From assembly GCA_036496285.1 (NCBI GenBank), contig DASXLI010000030.1:1-64000 (forward strand): a stretch of DNA of 64,000 nucleotides, read 5' to 3'. Positions 43,069 through 51,910 of this stretch are shown piece by piece; position 1 is the first letter of the stretch, and each line of letters opens with the position of its first letter. The notes beneath the pieces were generated by a model. That model was not told where the DNA came from. It did no database searches and saw only the letters and a program-made list of their open reading frames with translations. The DNA comes from DP-19 sp036496285 (GTDB lineage: Bacteria > Desulfobacterota > Binatia > UTPRO1). The position numbers were made by a program, and so were the translations under genes.

Positions 43069-45713
43069 GTGCTCCTCCCTTCGTAGGCGGCGCGGAGGAT
43101 CTCCTCCAGCTCGTGCAGCAGCGGCATCCGCGGATTCGAGCGGATGCTGATGTCGTCGTACGCGGTGCGAATCAGATCCGGGAGCGCGCGCTCGAACGCG
43201 TCGCGCTCGACGCCGAGCGCGGCGATCGACGTCGGCACGTCGCACGCCGCGAGGAGGGCGGCGATTCTGCCGACCAGGATCTCCACCTTCTCCTCGACGG
43301 TCGTGCCGCCCCAGCTCATGCAATCGACGAGCGCCGCGTACTTGCGGTGCGCGACGTATGCCTTGACGTTCGGAAACGGCATGAACTTGCTCGGTACCGC
43401 GGCGTTGTAGCGCACGACGTAGGGCAGCAGGATCGCGTTTGCGCGACCGTGCGCGATGTCGAACGCCGCGCCGATGGCGTGCGCGAGAGCATGGTTCACG
43501 CCCACGAAGGCGTTCGAGAACGCGAGGCCCGCGATGCACGCCGCGTTGTGCATCTTGGCGCGCGCGTCCATGTCGGTGCCGTCGCGGTATGCGCGCGGCA
43601 GGTTCTGGAAGACGAGCCGGGCGGCCTGGAAGGCGAGCGCGTCGGTGTACTCCGAGGCGAACACCGACACCGCCGCCTCGAGGGCGTGCGTCAGCGCGTC
43701 GAGCCCGCTGTCCGCGGTCACCGTCGGTGGCAGGCCGCGCACGAGCTCGGGGTCGACGATCGCGATGTCGGGAATCAAGCTGTAGTCGTAGAGCGATACC
43801 TTGCGATGACGCTCGCTGTCGGTGATGACCGCAAAGGGCGTCACCTCCGAGCCGGTGCCGCTCGTCGTCGGGATGGCGACCAGGGTGAGGGCATGCTGCG
43901 CCTTCGGGTACTGGACCGCGCGCTTGCGAGGATCGAGGAAGGTCGTCGCGAGGCTGCGGAAGTCGAGCTCGGGGCTGGTGTAGAAGAGCCGCATGGCCTT
44001 CGCCGCGTCGATGACCGATCCGCCGCCGACGGCGATCAGGTGGTCCGGACGGTGGTGCTTGATCGCCTCCACTCCGCGCATGACGGTCGCGATGGTCGGC
44101 TCGATCTCGACCTCGTTGAAGGTGTGGAACAGCGTGCCGGGGGGCAGGGAGGCGTGGATGCGATCCTTGAATCCGAGCTGGTCGAGATCCTGGCTCGTGA
44201 TCAGGAGGACGTTCTTGCAGTCGAGGTCGCGCAGGTTCTCGAGCGCGTGCGCGTTGTAGTGGATGCGGCTGGGGACGCGGAACCATTGATCGATCGGCGT
44301 CCGCTTCGCCATCTGCTTGATGTTCAAGTAGTTCTTCACCGTCACGTTCTCGATCGTGCTGTTCCCGCCTCCAGTGCCGCAGCCGAACGAGAACGTCGGC
44401 GCCAGGTCGTTGTAGACGCCGCCGAGCGCGCCGACCGAGGACGGGCAATTCACGATGATGCGCCCCGCGTTCAATGCCTCGCCGTAGCGGGTCGTCACCG
44501 CCTCGTCCTCGCAGAAGATCGAGGCCGTGTGTCCCACGCCGCCGAAATAGAGGACATCCATTGCCGCGTTGATCGCCTCGTCCTCGCTGTCGACCGGCAG
44601 GATGCCGAGCACGGGAAACAGCTTCTCGCACGAGAGCGGATGGGCGCGCCCGACCCCGCGGAGCGGGGCCAGCAGCAGCTTCGTGTCGGGGGCGGTGTCG
44701 ATCCCCACTGCCCGGGCGATCGTCACGGCGCTCTGCCCGATCGCCGTCGCTTGCACGCGGCCCGTCGCCGGATCGATGAGGGCCTGCTCGAGACGCTCCA
44801 CCTCCTCCGGTGTGCAGACGTGCGCGCCGAGGGTCGCGAAGAGCGTGAGCGCGCGGTCGTAGATCGGGCGATCGACGAGCAGAGTCTGCTCCGAGGCACA
44901 GATGGTGCCGTTGTCGAACGTCTTCGAGGTGAGGACGTCGACGACCGCCATGTCGAGGTCGGCGCTCCGATGGATGTAGCAGGGCACGTTGCCGGCGCCG
45001 ACGCCGAGGGCCGGCTTGCCGGAGCTGTACGCGGCGGTGACCATGCTCGGGCCGCCCGTCGCGTCGATCAACGCGATGCCGGGGTGGTGCATCAGGTAGC
45101 GGGTGTCGTGCTGGGTGATGCCCTCCACCCAGGAGATCATCCCCTCGGGCGCGCCGGCGGCGCGCGCCGCCTCGTCCATGGTGCGCGCCGTCTCGTTCGA
45201 GCACTGGACCGCCATCGGGTGTGGGCAGAACACGATCGTGTTGCGCGTCTTCGCGATCATGAGGCACTTGAAGAGCACGGTGGAGGTCGGGTTGGTGATC
45301 GGCGTCACCCCGAGGACCACCCCGACCGGCTCGGCGATCTCCTTGAGGTTGCGCTCCGGGTACTCGCGCAGGACGCCGACCGTCCGCTCGTCCTTGATCG
45401 AGTGGTAGACGAACTCGGTCGCGACCATGTTCTTGATCGCCTTGTCCTCGAGGAGCCCGATCTTGGTCTCCGCGACCGCCAGCGCCGCGAGACGTTGCGC
45501 CGCCTCGAGACCGGCGAGCACCATCGCGCGGACGACGGCATCGACCTGCTCCTGGGAGAACTGCGAGAACGCCGCGGCGGCGAGCCGTGCGCGCTCGACG
45601 AGGTCGTCGAGATAGCGTCGGCGATCCTGCGTGATCTCTTCGGTCTTCACGACCGACGCGAGCGGGACCGATGGCGTGGCGGGCGGTCGCGATCGTGCGT
45701 GCGTCAGCGTCAT
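43065..45713 (-). CDS. adhE: Bifunctional acetaldehyde-CoA/alcohol dehydrogenase AdhE
   Basis: 882 residues. The N-terminal half is a CoA-acylating aldehyde dehydrogenase with catalytic Cys in DNGTICASEQ. The C-terminal half is an iron-dependent alcohol dehydrogenase with GGGSVIDAAKAM, TTSGTGSEVTPFAV and the iron-binding His set in HALAHAIGAAFDIAHGRANAI. It reduces acetyl-CoA to ethanol and regenerates NAD+ in fermentation. It overlaps the unknown upstream gene (ATGA) and the STAS gene, and the operon has a sigma54-type promoter. Confidence 0.96.
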   Translation of the reverse strand: MTLTHARSRPPATPSVPLASVVKTEEITQDRRRYLDDLVERARLAAAAFSQFSQEQVDAVVRAMVLAGLEAAQRLAALAVAETKIGLLEDKAIKNMVATEFVYHSIKDERTVGVLREYPERNLKEIAEPVGVVLGVTPITNPTSTVLFKCLMIAKTRNTIVFCPHPMAVQCSNETARTMDEAARAAGAPEGMISWVEGITQHDTRYLMHHPGIALIDATGGPSMVTAAYSSGKPALGVGAGNVPCYIHRSADLDMAVVDVLTSKTFDNGTICASEQTLLVDRPIYDRALTLFATLGAHVCTPEEVERLEQALIDPATGRVQATAIGQSAVTIARAVGIDTAPDTKLLLAPLRGVGRAHPLSCEKLFPVLGILPVDSEDEAINAAMDVLYFGGVGHTASIFCEDEAVTTRYGEALNAGRIIVNCPSSVGALGGVYNDLAPTFSFGCGTGGGNSTIENVTVKNYLNIKQMAKRTPIDQWFRVPSRIHYNAHALENLRDLDCKNVLLITSQDLDQLGFKDRIHASLPPGTLFHTFNEVEIEPTIATVMRGVEAIKHHRPDHLIAVGGGSVIDAAKAMRLFYTSPELDFRSLATTFLDPRKRAVQYPKAQHALTLVAIPTTSGTGSEVTPFAVITDSERHRKVSLYDYSLIPDIAIVDPELVRGLPPTVTADSGLDALTHALEAAVSVFASEYTDALAFQAARLVFQNLPRAYRDGTDMDARAKMHNAACIAGLAFSNAFVGVNHALAHAIGAAFDIAHGRANAILLPYVVRYNAAVPSKFMPFPNVKAYVAHRKYAALVDCMSWGGTTVEEKVEILVGRIAALLAACDVPTSIAALGVERDAFERALPDLIRTAYDDISIRSNPRMPLLHELEEILRAAYEGRST

Positions 45714-46555
45714 GGGTGGGACTCCTCCGGTGCGTACTCGCCGGCAAGCATCGCGCGCGTACGCGCCAGGCCGTCGGGATCGTGGCAAAACGTCGACGCC
45801 GCCGCGGTGCGCGCGGCCTCGGCGGTGTAGTCTTCGGTGTGGAAGTAGGCGGTCAAGGCGGGCGACAGGGGCAGCACCAGAAGGCCGGGCTGCCAGCACA
45901 CGACCCGGTTCGTGGCGTCGCGCACGCACCCGCCGATGAGCGCCAGCGACGCGTCGCCGAGCGCGAGTCCGGCGAGATCGCGGGTGAGGGCCTCGAACCG
46001 GCCCTGCTCGCCCGGATCGAAGAACAGGAACAAGCGCGAGCGGTAGAAGATCACGGCATCGTGGTAGAGCTTGGGCACGCTCGCGACGCCGTCCTTGCCG
46101 AGCTCACGTGCCATCGCGACGATCACCGCGAACGCCCGTCGCAGGATGCCGAGCCCGGGATGGCGCTGCACGGGGAGGGGGGGACGCTCGGGCGAGAATG
46201 CGGCCGTCGGGTCCTCCTCCCGCAGCCAGTGGACGACGAGCAGCTTCATCGGCTCCTCGACCGCGAACCGACGCTTCGCGAAGGAGGACGGCGCGATCAT
46301 CGTCTCGAGGAGGATCGCATCGAGGAGGAGATGGCGCCCGGCATCCTTGGTGCCGTACAGGCGCACGTGCGGTACCGTCCCCGCGACGGTCTCGATCGCG
46401 ACCTCGAGCGCCGTGAAGCCGCGGCCCTCGATCGCACGCAGCACGCCGGCCTCCGCCAGGCGGGCGCGGATCGCCGCCGCGTCGTAGCGGCCCAGGACGA
46501 GCGTCATGGGGCGTCCCTCGTCGATGTCAGTCTGGTTGGCGGCCGCTGCGGGCAT
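45710..46555 (-). CDS. Protein of unknown function, first gene of the adhE operon
   Basis: 281 residues from ATG at 46555, with GAGGAG 5 bases upstream. No signal peptide or membrane helix. Recognisable features are a mixed alpha/beta N-terminal half (LVLGRYDAAAIRARLAEAGVL; FTALEVAIETV), a middle block with HPGLGILRRAFAVIVAMARELG, and a strand FYRSRLFLFFD. I cannot assign a family. Its stop overlaps the adhE start, so it is produced together with AdhE. A partner, regulator or activation factor of AdhE is a reasonable guess only. Confidence 0.75.
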   Translation of the reverse strand: MPAAAANQTDIDEGRPMTLVLGRYDAAAIRARLAEAGVLRAIEGRGFTALEVAIETVAGTVPHVRLYGTKDAGRHLLLDAILLETMIAPSSFAKRRFAVEEPMKLLVVHWLREEDPTAAFSPERPPLPVQRHPGLGILRRAFAVIVAMARELGKDGVASVPKLYHDAVIFYRSRLFLFFDPGEQGRFEALTRDLAGLALGDASLALIGGCVRDATNRVVCWQPGLLVLPLSPALTAYFHTEDYTAEAARTAAASTFCHDPDGLARTRAMLAGEYAPEESHP

Positions 46556-46583
46556 CGATTCTCCTCGTACCGTGCGCCTGTAG

Positions 46584-46599
46584 TGCGCGTTTCGTGCCA
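46584..46599 (-). promoter_or_regulatory. Sigma54 -24/-12 promoter candidate for the adhE operon
   Basis: Read on the minus strand: TGGCACG-AAAC-GCGCA, with all seven -24 bases and the GC-A of -12 matching and GG-N10-GC spacing. The expected start site near 46573 leaves an 18-base leader containing the ribosome binding site at 46566-46561 before the ATG at 46555. Confidence 0.6.
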
Positions 46600-46622
46600 C
46601 TTCCGGGCCGCGGCCCTGGCGG

Positions 46623-46663
46623 GGTGTCGGCGCCGCCCTTCCCAACGGCGCGAACCCGACACC
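46623..46663. promoter_or_regulatory. Inverted repeat between two divergent sigma54 promoters
   Basis: GGTGTCGG (46623-46630) and CCGACACC (46656-46663) are a perfect 8-bp inverted repeat with centres 33 bases apart, about three helical turns. The place between the adhE and WS/DGAT copy 3 promoters suits an upstream activator site. Whether it binds the NtrC-type protein of this window is unknown. Confidence 0.4.
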
Positions 46664-46716
46664 GGGTTCATTCGCACGGTTGGGAGACGCGTCCCGGCGA
46701 ATGTGAGGAGGTCCGC

Positions 46717-46732
46717 GGGCACGTACCTTGCA
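46717..46732 (+). promoter_or_regulatory. Sigma54 -24/-12 promoter candidate for WS/DGAT copy 3
   Basis: GGGCACG-TACC-TTGCA: the -12 element is perfect and the -24 differs only in the first base; spacing GG-N10-GC is exact. The predicted start near 46743 is followed by GGAAGGA (46745-46751) and the ATG at 46761. Confidence 0.65.
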
Positions 46733-46760
46733 CGATCGTCTGTCCGGAAGGATCACTACG

Positions 46761-48284
46761 ATGCCCAGCGCCCCGATCCACACGCCATCGGCGGACGACG
46801 TGACCACGCGGCGCGCTCCCCTCCGGAGCGCTGGGATGCCTCGTCTCGCGGGAGCGGGTCCCACGGGTGCACCGCTCCCGGGGCGCCCCGAGTGGCCCGA
46901 GCGGATGAATTCGAGCGACGCGCTCTTCTGGCTGCTCGATACCGTGCCGGAGCTGCGCTCGACGATCGGCATCGTGATGATTCTCGAGCACGCGCCGGAT
47001 CCCCAGCGTTTGCAAGCCGACTTTCTCCGACTGATGGCCGGCTTGCCGCGGATGCGGCAACGCGTCATCGAGGTGCCCTTCAACCTGGCGGCGCCGGAAT
47101 GGGTGGACGACCGCCAGTTCGACCTCGACTATCATCTGCGCTCGATCGCGGTTCCCGCCCCCGGCGGTATGGATGAGCTCCTCGCGGAGCTCGGCCCCTT
47201 CTACGCGTGCCCGCTCGACCGGAAGCGTCCGCTCTGGGAAGCCTACGTGGCGGAAGGCCTGCTCGGCGGTCGCGCCGCGGTCTTCCTCAAGATGCATCAT
47301 TGCCTGATGGACGGTGTCGGTGGCTCGCAGCTCCTGGCAAGCCTCCTCGGCGAGCACGACGGCTTTCGTGCCGCGCCTCTCCCGGTCTCGACTTCGAAAC
47401 GCTCGACGACCGCGAGCGCGCGCGTGTGGCGCGCGGCCCGTGACAACCTCGGAGAAGCCCTCGCGGCGGAGGCCGCGGGCGTCCGCGCCCTGGGGACGGC
47501 CGTTGCCCACCCGGTCGATACGATCCAGGCGCTCGCCGCGGGCTGGCGCAGCGCCCGCGGTTTCGGCCGCGAGCTCGCGGTGCCGCGTGCCGACAGCCCG
47601 CTGCATCACCGGCGCAGCCTCTCGAGGCGGCTCGCGACGTTCGACATGGCGCTCGCAGAGATCGACGCCGCGCGCGCCGTCCTCGGCGCCACCAACAACG
47701 ACATCATCCTCACCATCGTGAGCGGAGCGCTGCACCGCTGGCACACCTCGCGCGGCGCCGACGTGAAGGAGCTGCGTGCGCTGGTGCCGGTCAGCGTCCG
47801 GAGCTCCGACGACGCCGCCGCCGGCAATCGCATCGCGCTCCTCGCCATGGGTCTTCCGGTAGGCGAGCCGAACCCGATCCGCCGCCTGCGCCTGATCCAG
47901 GAGCGTATGGGTCGGGTGAAGAAGGACCGCCGTGCCACCGTGTATCCGTGGCTCGCGCGTGCGCTCATGCTGCTCCCGTTTGCCGTCGCGACGGAGATGG
48001 GTCGGCAGCAGACCCGACGCACCAACCTCGTCTGTACCAACGTTCCCGGCCCGCGCCACACCTGCTACCTCGCGGGCGAGGCGATCGAGCAGATGTACCC
48101 GTACGGGCCACTCGTCGGTGACCATCCCGTCGCGATTGCCCTCTACAGCTATCGCGATACGGTGTACGTCGGCCTCGACGTCGATCCGCTCGCGATGGAT
48201 GACCTCGAGCACTTCCGGGACGCGCTCCGGGAGTCGTACGCCGAGGTCGTGAACATCGCGTGCGTGGCCGATCCCGCCGCGTGA
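46761..48284 (+). CDS. Wax ester synthase/diacylglycerol acyltransferase, copy 3
   Basis: 507 residues from ATG 46761, which follows GGAAGGA and the sigma54 site. It carries a 50-residue Pro/Arg-rich N-terminal extension before NSSDALFWLLDTV. Catalytic motif HHCLMDG near 195; LGATNNDIILTIVSGAL and TNVPGPRHTCY follow. The extension is unusual; an internal start at the Met before NSSDALFW would give a normal length. The universal stress gene lies 10 bases beyond the stop, indicating cotranscription. Confidence 0.92.
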   Translation: MPSAPIHTPSADDVTTRRAPLRSAGMPRLAGAGPTGAPLPGRPEWPERMNSSDALFWLLDTVPELRSTIGIVMILEHAPDPQRLQADFLRLMAGLPRMRQRVIEVPFNLAAPEWVDDRQFDLDYHLRSIAVPAPGGMDELLAELGPFYACPLDRKRPLWEAYVAEGLLGGRAAVFLKMHHCLMDGVGGSQLLASLLGEHDGFRAAPLPVSTSKRSTTASARVWRAARDNLGEALAAEAAGVRALGTAVAHPVDTIQALAAGWRSARGFGRELAVPRADSPLHHRRSLSRRLATFDMALAEIDAARAVLGATNNDIILTIVSGALHRWHTSRGADVKELRALVPVSVRSSDDAAAGNRIALLAMGLPVGEPNPIRRLRLIQERMGRVKKDRRATVYPWLARALMLLPFAVATEMGRQQTRRTNLVCTNVPGPRHTCYLAGEAIEQMYPYGPLVGDHPVAIALYSYRDTVYVGLDVDPLAMDDLEHFRDALRESYAEVVNIACVADPAA

Positions 48285-48294
48285 GGAGACGCTC

Positions 48295-48768
48295 GTGAAG
48301 GCGTATCGCAGGATCGTCGTCGCTACCGACTTCTCACGGGGAAGCCACGCCGCGCTCGGCGCGGTCGAGGCGCTGGCGTCGCAAGGGCGCACCCTCGAGG
48401 TCCACCTCGTGCACGTCATCGAGCCCCTGGCGTTTGCCACACCGCCGCCGCCGATCTGGGTCGACTACGACCGGGCGCGCGTCGAGGACGCTCGCGCCCA
48501 TCTCAAGGAGCTCGCCGCCGGCCTCGAGCGTCGCCTGGGGGCGTCGGCCCGCGTCCGGACGCACTTCGCGACCGGCCCGGCCGCGAGCGAGATCTGTCGC
48601 GCGGCCGAGACATTCCGCGCCGATCTGGTGATCGTCGGTACGCATGGGCGTACGGGGCTTCGTCGCGCAATGATCGGGAGCGTTGCGGAGCGCGTGGTCC
48701 GTCACGCGGGGCGCCCCGTCCTGGCCGTTCCGCTCGCCGGCTCGCACCGCCCGCGCCGTCGCGCCTGA
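48295..48768 (+). CDS. Universal stress protein (UspA family)
   Basis: 157 residues starting with GTG, preceded by GAGGAG. Single Usp domain: IVVATDFSRGSHAALGAVEAL at the start and the ATP-binding GTHGRTGLRRAMIGSVAE near the end (G-2x-G-9x-GS). It should bind ATP and act in survival under energy or oxygen stress. Linked to the wax-ester synthase gene, the same pairing of functions found in the mycobacterial dormancy regulon. Confidence 0.93.
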   Translation: MKAYRRIVVATDFSRGSHAALGAVEALASQGRTLEVHLVHVIEPLAFATPPPPIWVDYDRARVEDARAHLKELAAGLERRLGASARVRTHFATGPAASEICRAAETFRADLVIVGTHGRTGLRRAMIGSVAERVVRHAGRPVLAVPLAGSHRPRRRA

Positions 48769-48871
48769 CGCGGGCGCGGGGCATCTGCATCTGCGTCGCG
48801 GCTTGCACCCGCTTCCCTTTGCGCGGTAGCGTCGCAACCGACCGAGGCAGCGGGGAGGAGGAGACGGCGCG

Positions 48872-50068
48872 ATGAATGCCGTTCCCGATACGCTACAGAC
48901 ACTGGTCGATCGCTTCGACGCCAGCGTGCTCGACGCGACGGATCACGCGGCGCGCATCCGCCTGGTCGTGGAAGGCCACGGCCGGTGGGACGTGCTCGCC
49001 AGTCGGGGGGGCGCGCAAATCGTCGCGCCGAGTCGGCGCCCCGAGCCGGATGCGACCCTCGTCGCCACGCGCGATACGTGGGACCACGTCGTCGCGGACG
49101 TCCGGGGCGGCATCGAGGCCCATCGCGCCGGGCGGCTGGTCATCCGGCGGAACCTGCACGTCGGCGTAGGGTTCCTCGCGGCGACCAGCGGCGCCACCCA
49201 TGCGAGCCGGCTGCGATTCGAACGCGTCTCGACGGTGTCGGGGAAGGTTTCGATCCTCACGGCCGGCACCGGTGATCCGGTGCTGCTGATCCACGGGCTC
49301 GGCGCGACGAAGAGCTCGTTCCTCTCGAGCGTCGCAGCCCTGGCGGGCTCGTTTCGCACGATCGCGCTCGATCTCCCCGGGTTCGGCGACTCCTTCAAGC
49401 CCTTGAACGCGCCCTATCACGCGCCGTTCTTCGCCCGAGCCGTCGTCGAGCTGATGGACGCGCTCGGGCTCGACCGCGCCCACGTGATCGGCAACAGCAT
49501 GGGTGGCCGCGTCGCGCTCGAGCTCGGCCTCCGCTATCCCGAACGGGTCGGCCGCCTGGCGTTGCTGGCGCCTTCGCTCGCATGGAAACGCGAGCGACGA
49601 TGGGCGCCCCTCGTGCGCCTGATGAGTCCCCACCTCGGTCTGGTGCAGGTCACACCGCGTTGGGGCGCCGAGGCAATCGTGCAGCGCATCGTGCCCGCCG
49701 AGCACGGCTGGGTACGCGCGGGGGTCGAGGAGTTCCTGCGCGCGTATCTCACCCCACGCGGCCGCGTCGCCTTCTATGCGGCGGCGCGCCAGATCTATCT
49801 CGAGGAGCCGCACGGCGCGAAGGGTTTCTGGACGCGGCTCGCCGGCCTTGCGCCGCCGGCGTTGTTCGTCTGGGGGCGGCACGACAGCCTCGTGCCGATC
49901 GGCTTCGCCGCCCACGTGAAACGCGCGCTGCCGTCAGCCGATCATCTCGAGCTCGGCTGCGGGCACGTCCCGCAGGTCGAGCGCCCCGCGGAGACGCACG
50001 CGGCGGTGCGTGCCTTCTTCGACGGAACACTCGCCGCGGACCGGTCGGCGCGAGACTCGATGCGGTAA
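48872..50068 (+). CDS. SCP2-like domain fused to alpha/beta hydrolase
   Basis: 398 residues, with a GGGGAGGAGGAG ribosome binding region just upstream. Residues 25-110 resemble an SCP2 sterol/lipid-binding domain (EADAT-like PDATLVATRDTWDHVVADVRGGIEAHRAGRLVIRR split over a strand-helix pattern). From about 125 an alpha/beta hydrolase follows: LLIHGLGATKSS, nucleophile GNSMGGRVA, Asp in WGRHDSLVP and His in CGHVPQ. It may be a lipid or polyester hydrolase, which fits a storage-lipid neighbourhood. The fusion gives a lipid-presenting domain next to the catalytic one; substrate unknown. Confidence 0.8.
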   Translation: MNAVPDTLQTLVDRFDASVLDATDHAARIRLVVEGHGRWDVLASRGGAQIVAPSRRPEPDATLVATRDTWDHVVADVRGGIEAHRAGRLVIRRNLHVGVGFLAATSGATHASRLRFERVSTVSGKVSILTAGTGDPVLLIHGLGATKSSFLSSVAALAGSFRTIALDLPGFGDSFKPLNAPYHAPFFARAVVELMDALGLDRAHVIGNSMGGRVALELGLRYPERVGRLALLAPSLAWKRERRWAPLVRLMSPHLGLVQVTPRWGAEAIVQRIVPAEHGWVRAGVEEFLRAYLTPRGRVAFYAAARQIYLEEPHGAKGFWTRLAGLAPPALFVWGRHDSLVPIGFAAHVKRALPSADHLELGCGHVPQVERPAETHAAVRAFFDGTLAADRSARDSMR

Positions 50069-50133
50069 CGACGACGCGGATCGTCTCGCAGCTCTGGGAT
50101 GGGGCATCAGGGGCGTCGGGCCTCGTCCGCATC

Positions 50134-51837
50134 GTGCGCACCTGGCTCTGGCACGACACACGTTATCCCAGCCCGGTCCCCGACAATCCGCGCTTCGTGA
50201 GCGCGCACACCGCGGCGGGGTTGATCGGCGACGATGACGTCGTGGCGGTATCCGGCCTCGGCGGCAACCAGCGTGCGTCGATCGTCTTCTGGGCGATTCG
50301 CGAGCGCTTTGCGGAGACCGGCCATCCCGCGAACCTGACCGTGATGAATCTCGGCGGGCATGGCGGCCGTGGTCGAGCGCCGGGCACGCTCGAGGAGCTC
50401 GGGCGTCGCGGGCTGTGCACGCGGCTGATCACCGGCCATTTCGAGACCTTCCGCGCCATGCTCGCGCTCGCCGCAACCGGCGATTGCGATCTGCAGTGCA
50501 TCCCGCAAGGGACGATGGCGCTGCTCATCGACGCGCTGGGGCGAGGGGAGGACTCGCTGCTTTCCACGACGGGCGTCGGCACCTTCATCGATCCGCGGGT
50601 CGGGACGGGATCGCGCGTCGCGGCCCGCGGCGAGCAGCTCGTCACCGTTGCCGGCGAGGGTCTTCGCTACCGTCTCCCGCCGATCGACGTCGCCATCTTC
50701 AATGCGCCTGCGGCCGACCGTCACGGAAACATCTACGTGAAGGACTGCGCGATGGTGGGCGAGACCGTCGAGATCGCGCGCGCGGCCCGGCGCAACAATG
50801 GATGCGTCATCGCGAACGTGGGCCTCGTGGTCGACGAGGGCTACGACCGCATCTGCCTCCCCGCGGACATGGTGGACGCGGTCGTCTACCATCCCGACAC
50901 CGAGCAGATCGCCGGCATCGCGCATCGTGCCCACTGGCGGGCCGTCACGACGGAGAGCGACGTGCCGATCGCCGAGGCGCTCGCGCGCGCCCAGTTCGTC
51001 AATTGGCTGATCGGCCTGACGCCGCGCCGCACGGCGATCGACGCTGCCGTCGCGCGCCTCGCCACGTCGACCCTGCTCACGCACGTCGGCGCCGGCGCCC
51101 ACGTGAACATCGGGACGGGGCTCCCCGAGCAGGTGTGCGAGACGCTCTTCGCCGCGGGGATGCACGAGCAGGTCACGTTGCTCGTCGAGAGTGGTCCCGT
51201 GGGCGGATTGCCGGCTTCCGGCGTCTATTTCGGCGCGTCGTTCTCGCCGAGACGGATCCTCTCCTCCGCGGAGATGTTCAAGCTGTGCTACGAGCGGCTC
51301 GACGCCACCTGCCTCGGGGTGCTCGAGGCCGACGGCGACGGCAACGTCAACGTCTCGCGGCGCAGCGACGCCGTCCGCGACTACATCGGTCCCGGAGGAT
51401 TCATCGATCTCACCACCGCGGCGCACACCATCGTCTTCGTCTCGGGGTGGATGGTGGGCGGCGAGATGGCTCTCGAGGACGCGAAGGTGCGTCTGGTACG
51501 CCGCGGTGCGCCCAAGTTCGTGGAACGGGTGCGCGAGATCACGTTCAACGGGCCGCGCGCGCGCGCCGCGGGGAAGCGCGTGTTCTACGCGACGCCGGTC
51601 GGGCTGTTCGAGCTCACCGACCGCGGGATGGAGCTCACGAGCATCATGCCCGGGATCGACGTGCGACACGACGTCCTCGATGTCGCGTCGATGCGCGTCG
51701 TTGTGCCGGAGCACGCGATCCCGGTCGTGCCGAGCCCGGTCGTGACCGGCCATGGTTTTGCGCCACGTCCCGGCTCGCAGGGCTGCGACGCGACGCGCGG
51801 CCGGGTTCCCGGCCGCGGGAATGCCGGCGACCAGTGA
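50134..51837 (+). CDS. Family I CoA-transferase (YdiF/acetate or propionate CoA-transferase type)
   Basis: 567 residues from GTG at 50134; an earlier start is possible, as no strong ribosome binding site is seen. The alpha part has SGLGGNQRASIVFWAI, the middle THVGAGAHVNIGTGLP, and the catalytic Glu lies in LLVESGPVGGLP. Fused alpha and beta parts as in YdiF. It should move CoA between short-chain acids. With adhE and the acyltransferases nearby it probably serves acetyl- or acyl-CoA balance during fermentation. Confidence 0.88.
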   Translation: MRTWLWHDTRYPSPVPDNPRFVSAHTAAGLIGDDDVVAVSGLGGNQRASIVFWAIRERFAETGHPANLTVMNLGGHGGRGRAPGTLEELGRRGLCTRLITGHFETFRAMLALAATGDCDLQCIPQGTMALLIDALGRGEDSLLSTTGVGTFIDPRVGTGSRVAARGEQLVTVAGEGLRYRLPPIDVAIFNAPAADRHGNIYVKDCAMVGETVEIARAARRNNGCVIANVGLVVDEGYDRICLPADMVDAVVYHPDTEQIAGIAHRAHWRAVTTESDVPIAEALARAQFVNWLIGLTPRRTAIDAAVARLATSTLLTHVGAGAHVNIGTGLPEQVCETLFAAGMHEQVTLLVESGPVGGLPASGVYFGASFSPRRILSSAEMFKLCYERLDATCLGVLEADGDGNVNVSRRSDAVRDYIGPGGFIDLTTAAHTIVFVSGWMVGGEMALEDAKVRLVRRGAPKFVERVREITFNGPRARAAGKRVFYATPVGLFELTDRGMELTSIMPGIDVRHDVLDVASMRVVVPEHAIPVVPSPVVTGHGFAPRPGSQGCDATRGRVPGRGNAGDQ

Positions 51838-51881
51838 TCCCGACTGGCAAAGGAATGCCCGACGGTATCGGACCCGCACCT

Positions 51882-51897
51882 TGGCACGCAGATCGCA
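51882..51897 (+). promoter_or_regulatory. Sigma54 -24/-12 promoter candidate upstream of the zinc-ribbon gene
   Basis: TGGCACG-CAGA-TCGCA: -24 perfect, four of five -12 bases match, GG-N10-GC spacing. The predicted start near 51908 is only 3 bases before the ATG at 51911, the same geometry as at WS/DGAT copy 2. It would control the zinc-ribbon gene, the hydrolase and hypA. Confidence 0.6.
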
Positions 51898-51910
51898 GTG
51901 CAACTGCTAC

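Noticed and set aside
47739..47754. TGGCAC with GC at sigma54 spacing inside WS/DGAT copy 3
   Set aside because: It is inside a coding region in the sense direction and is explained by codon use; no gene start follows.
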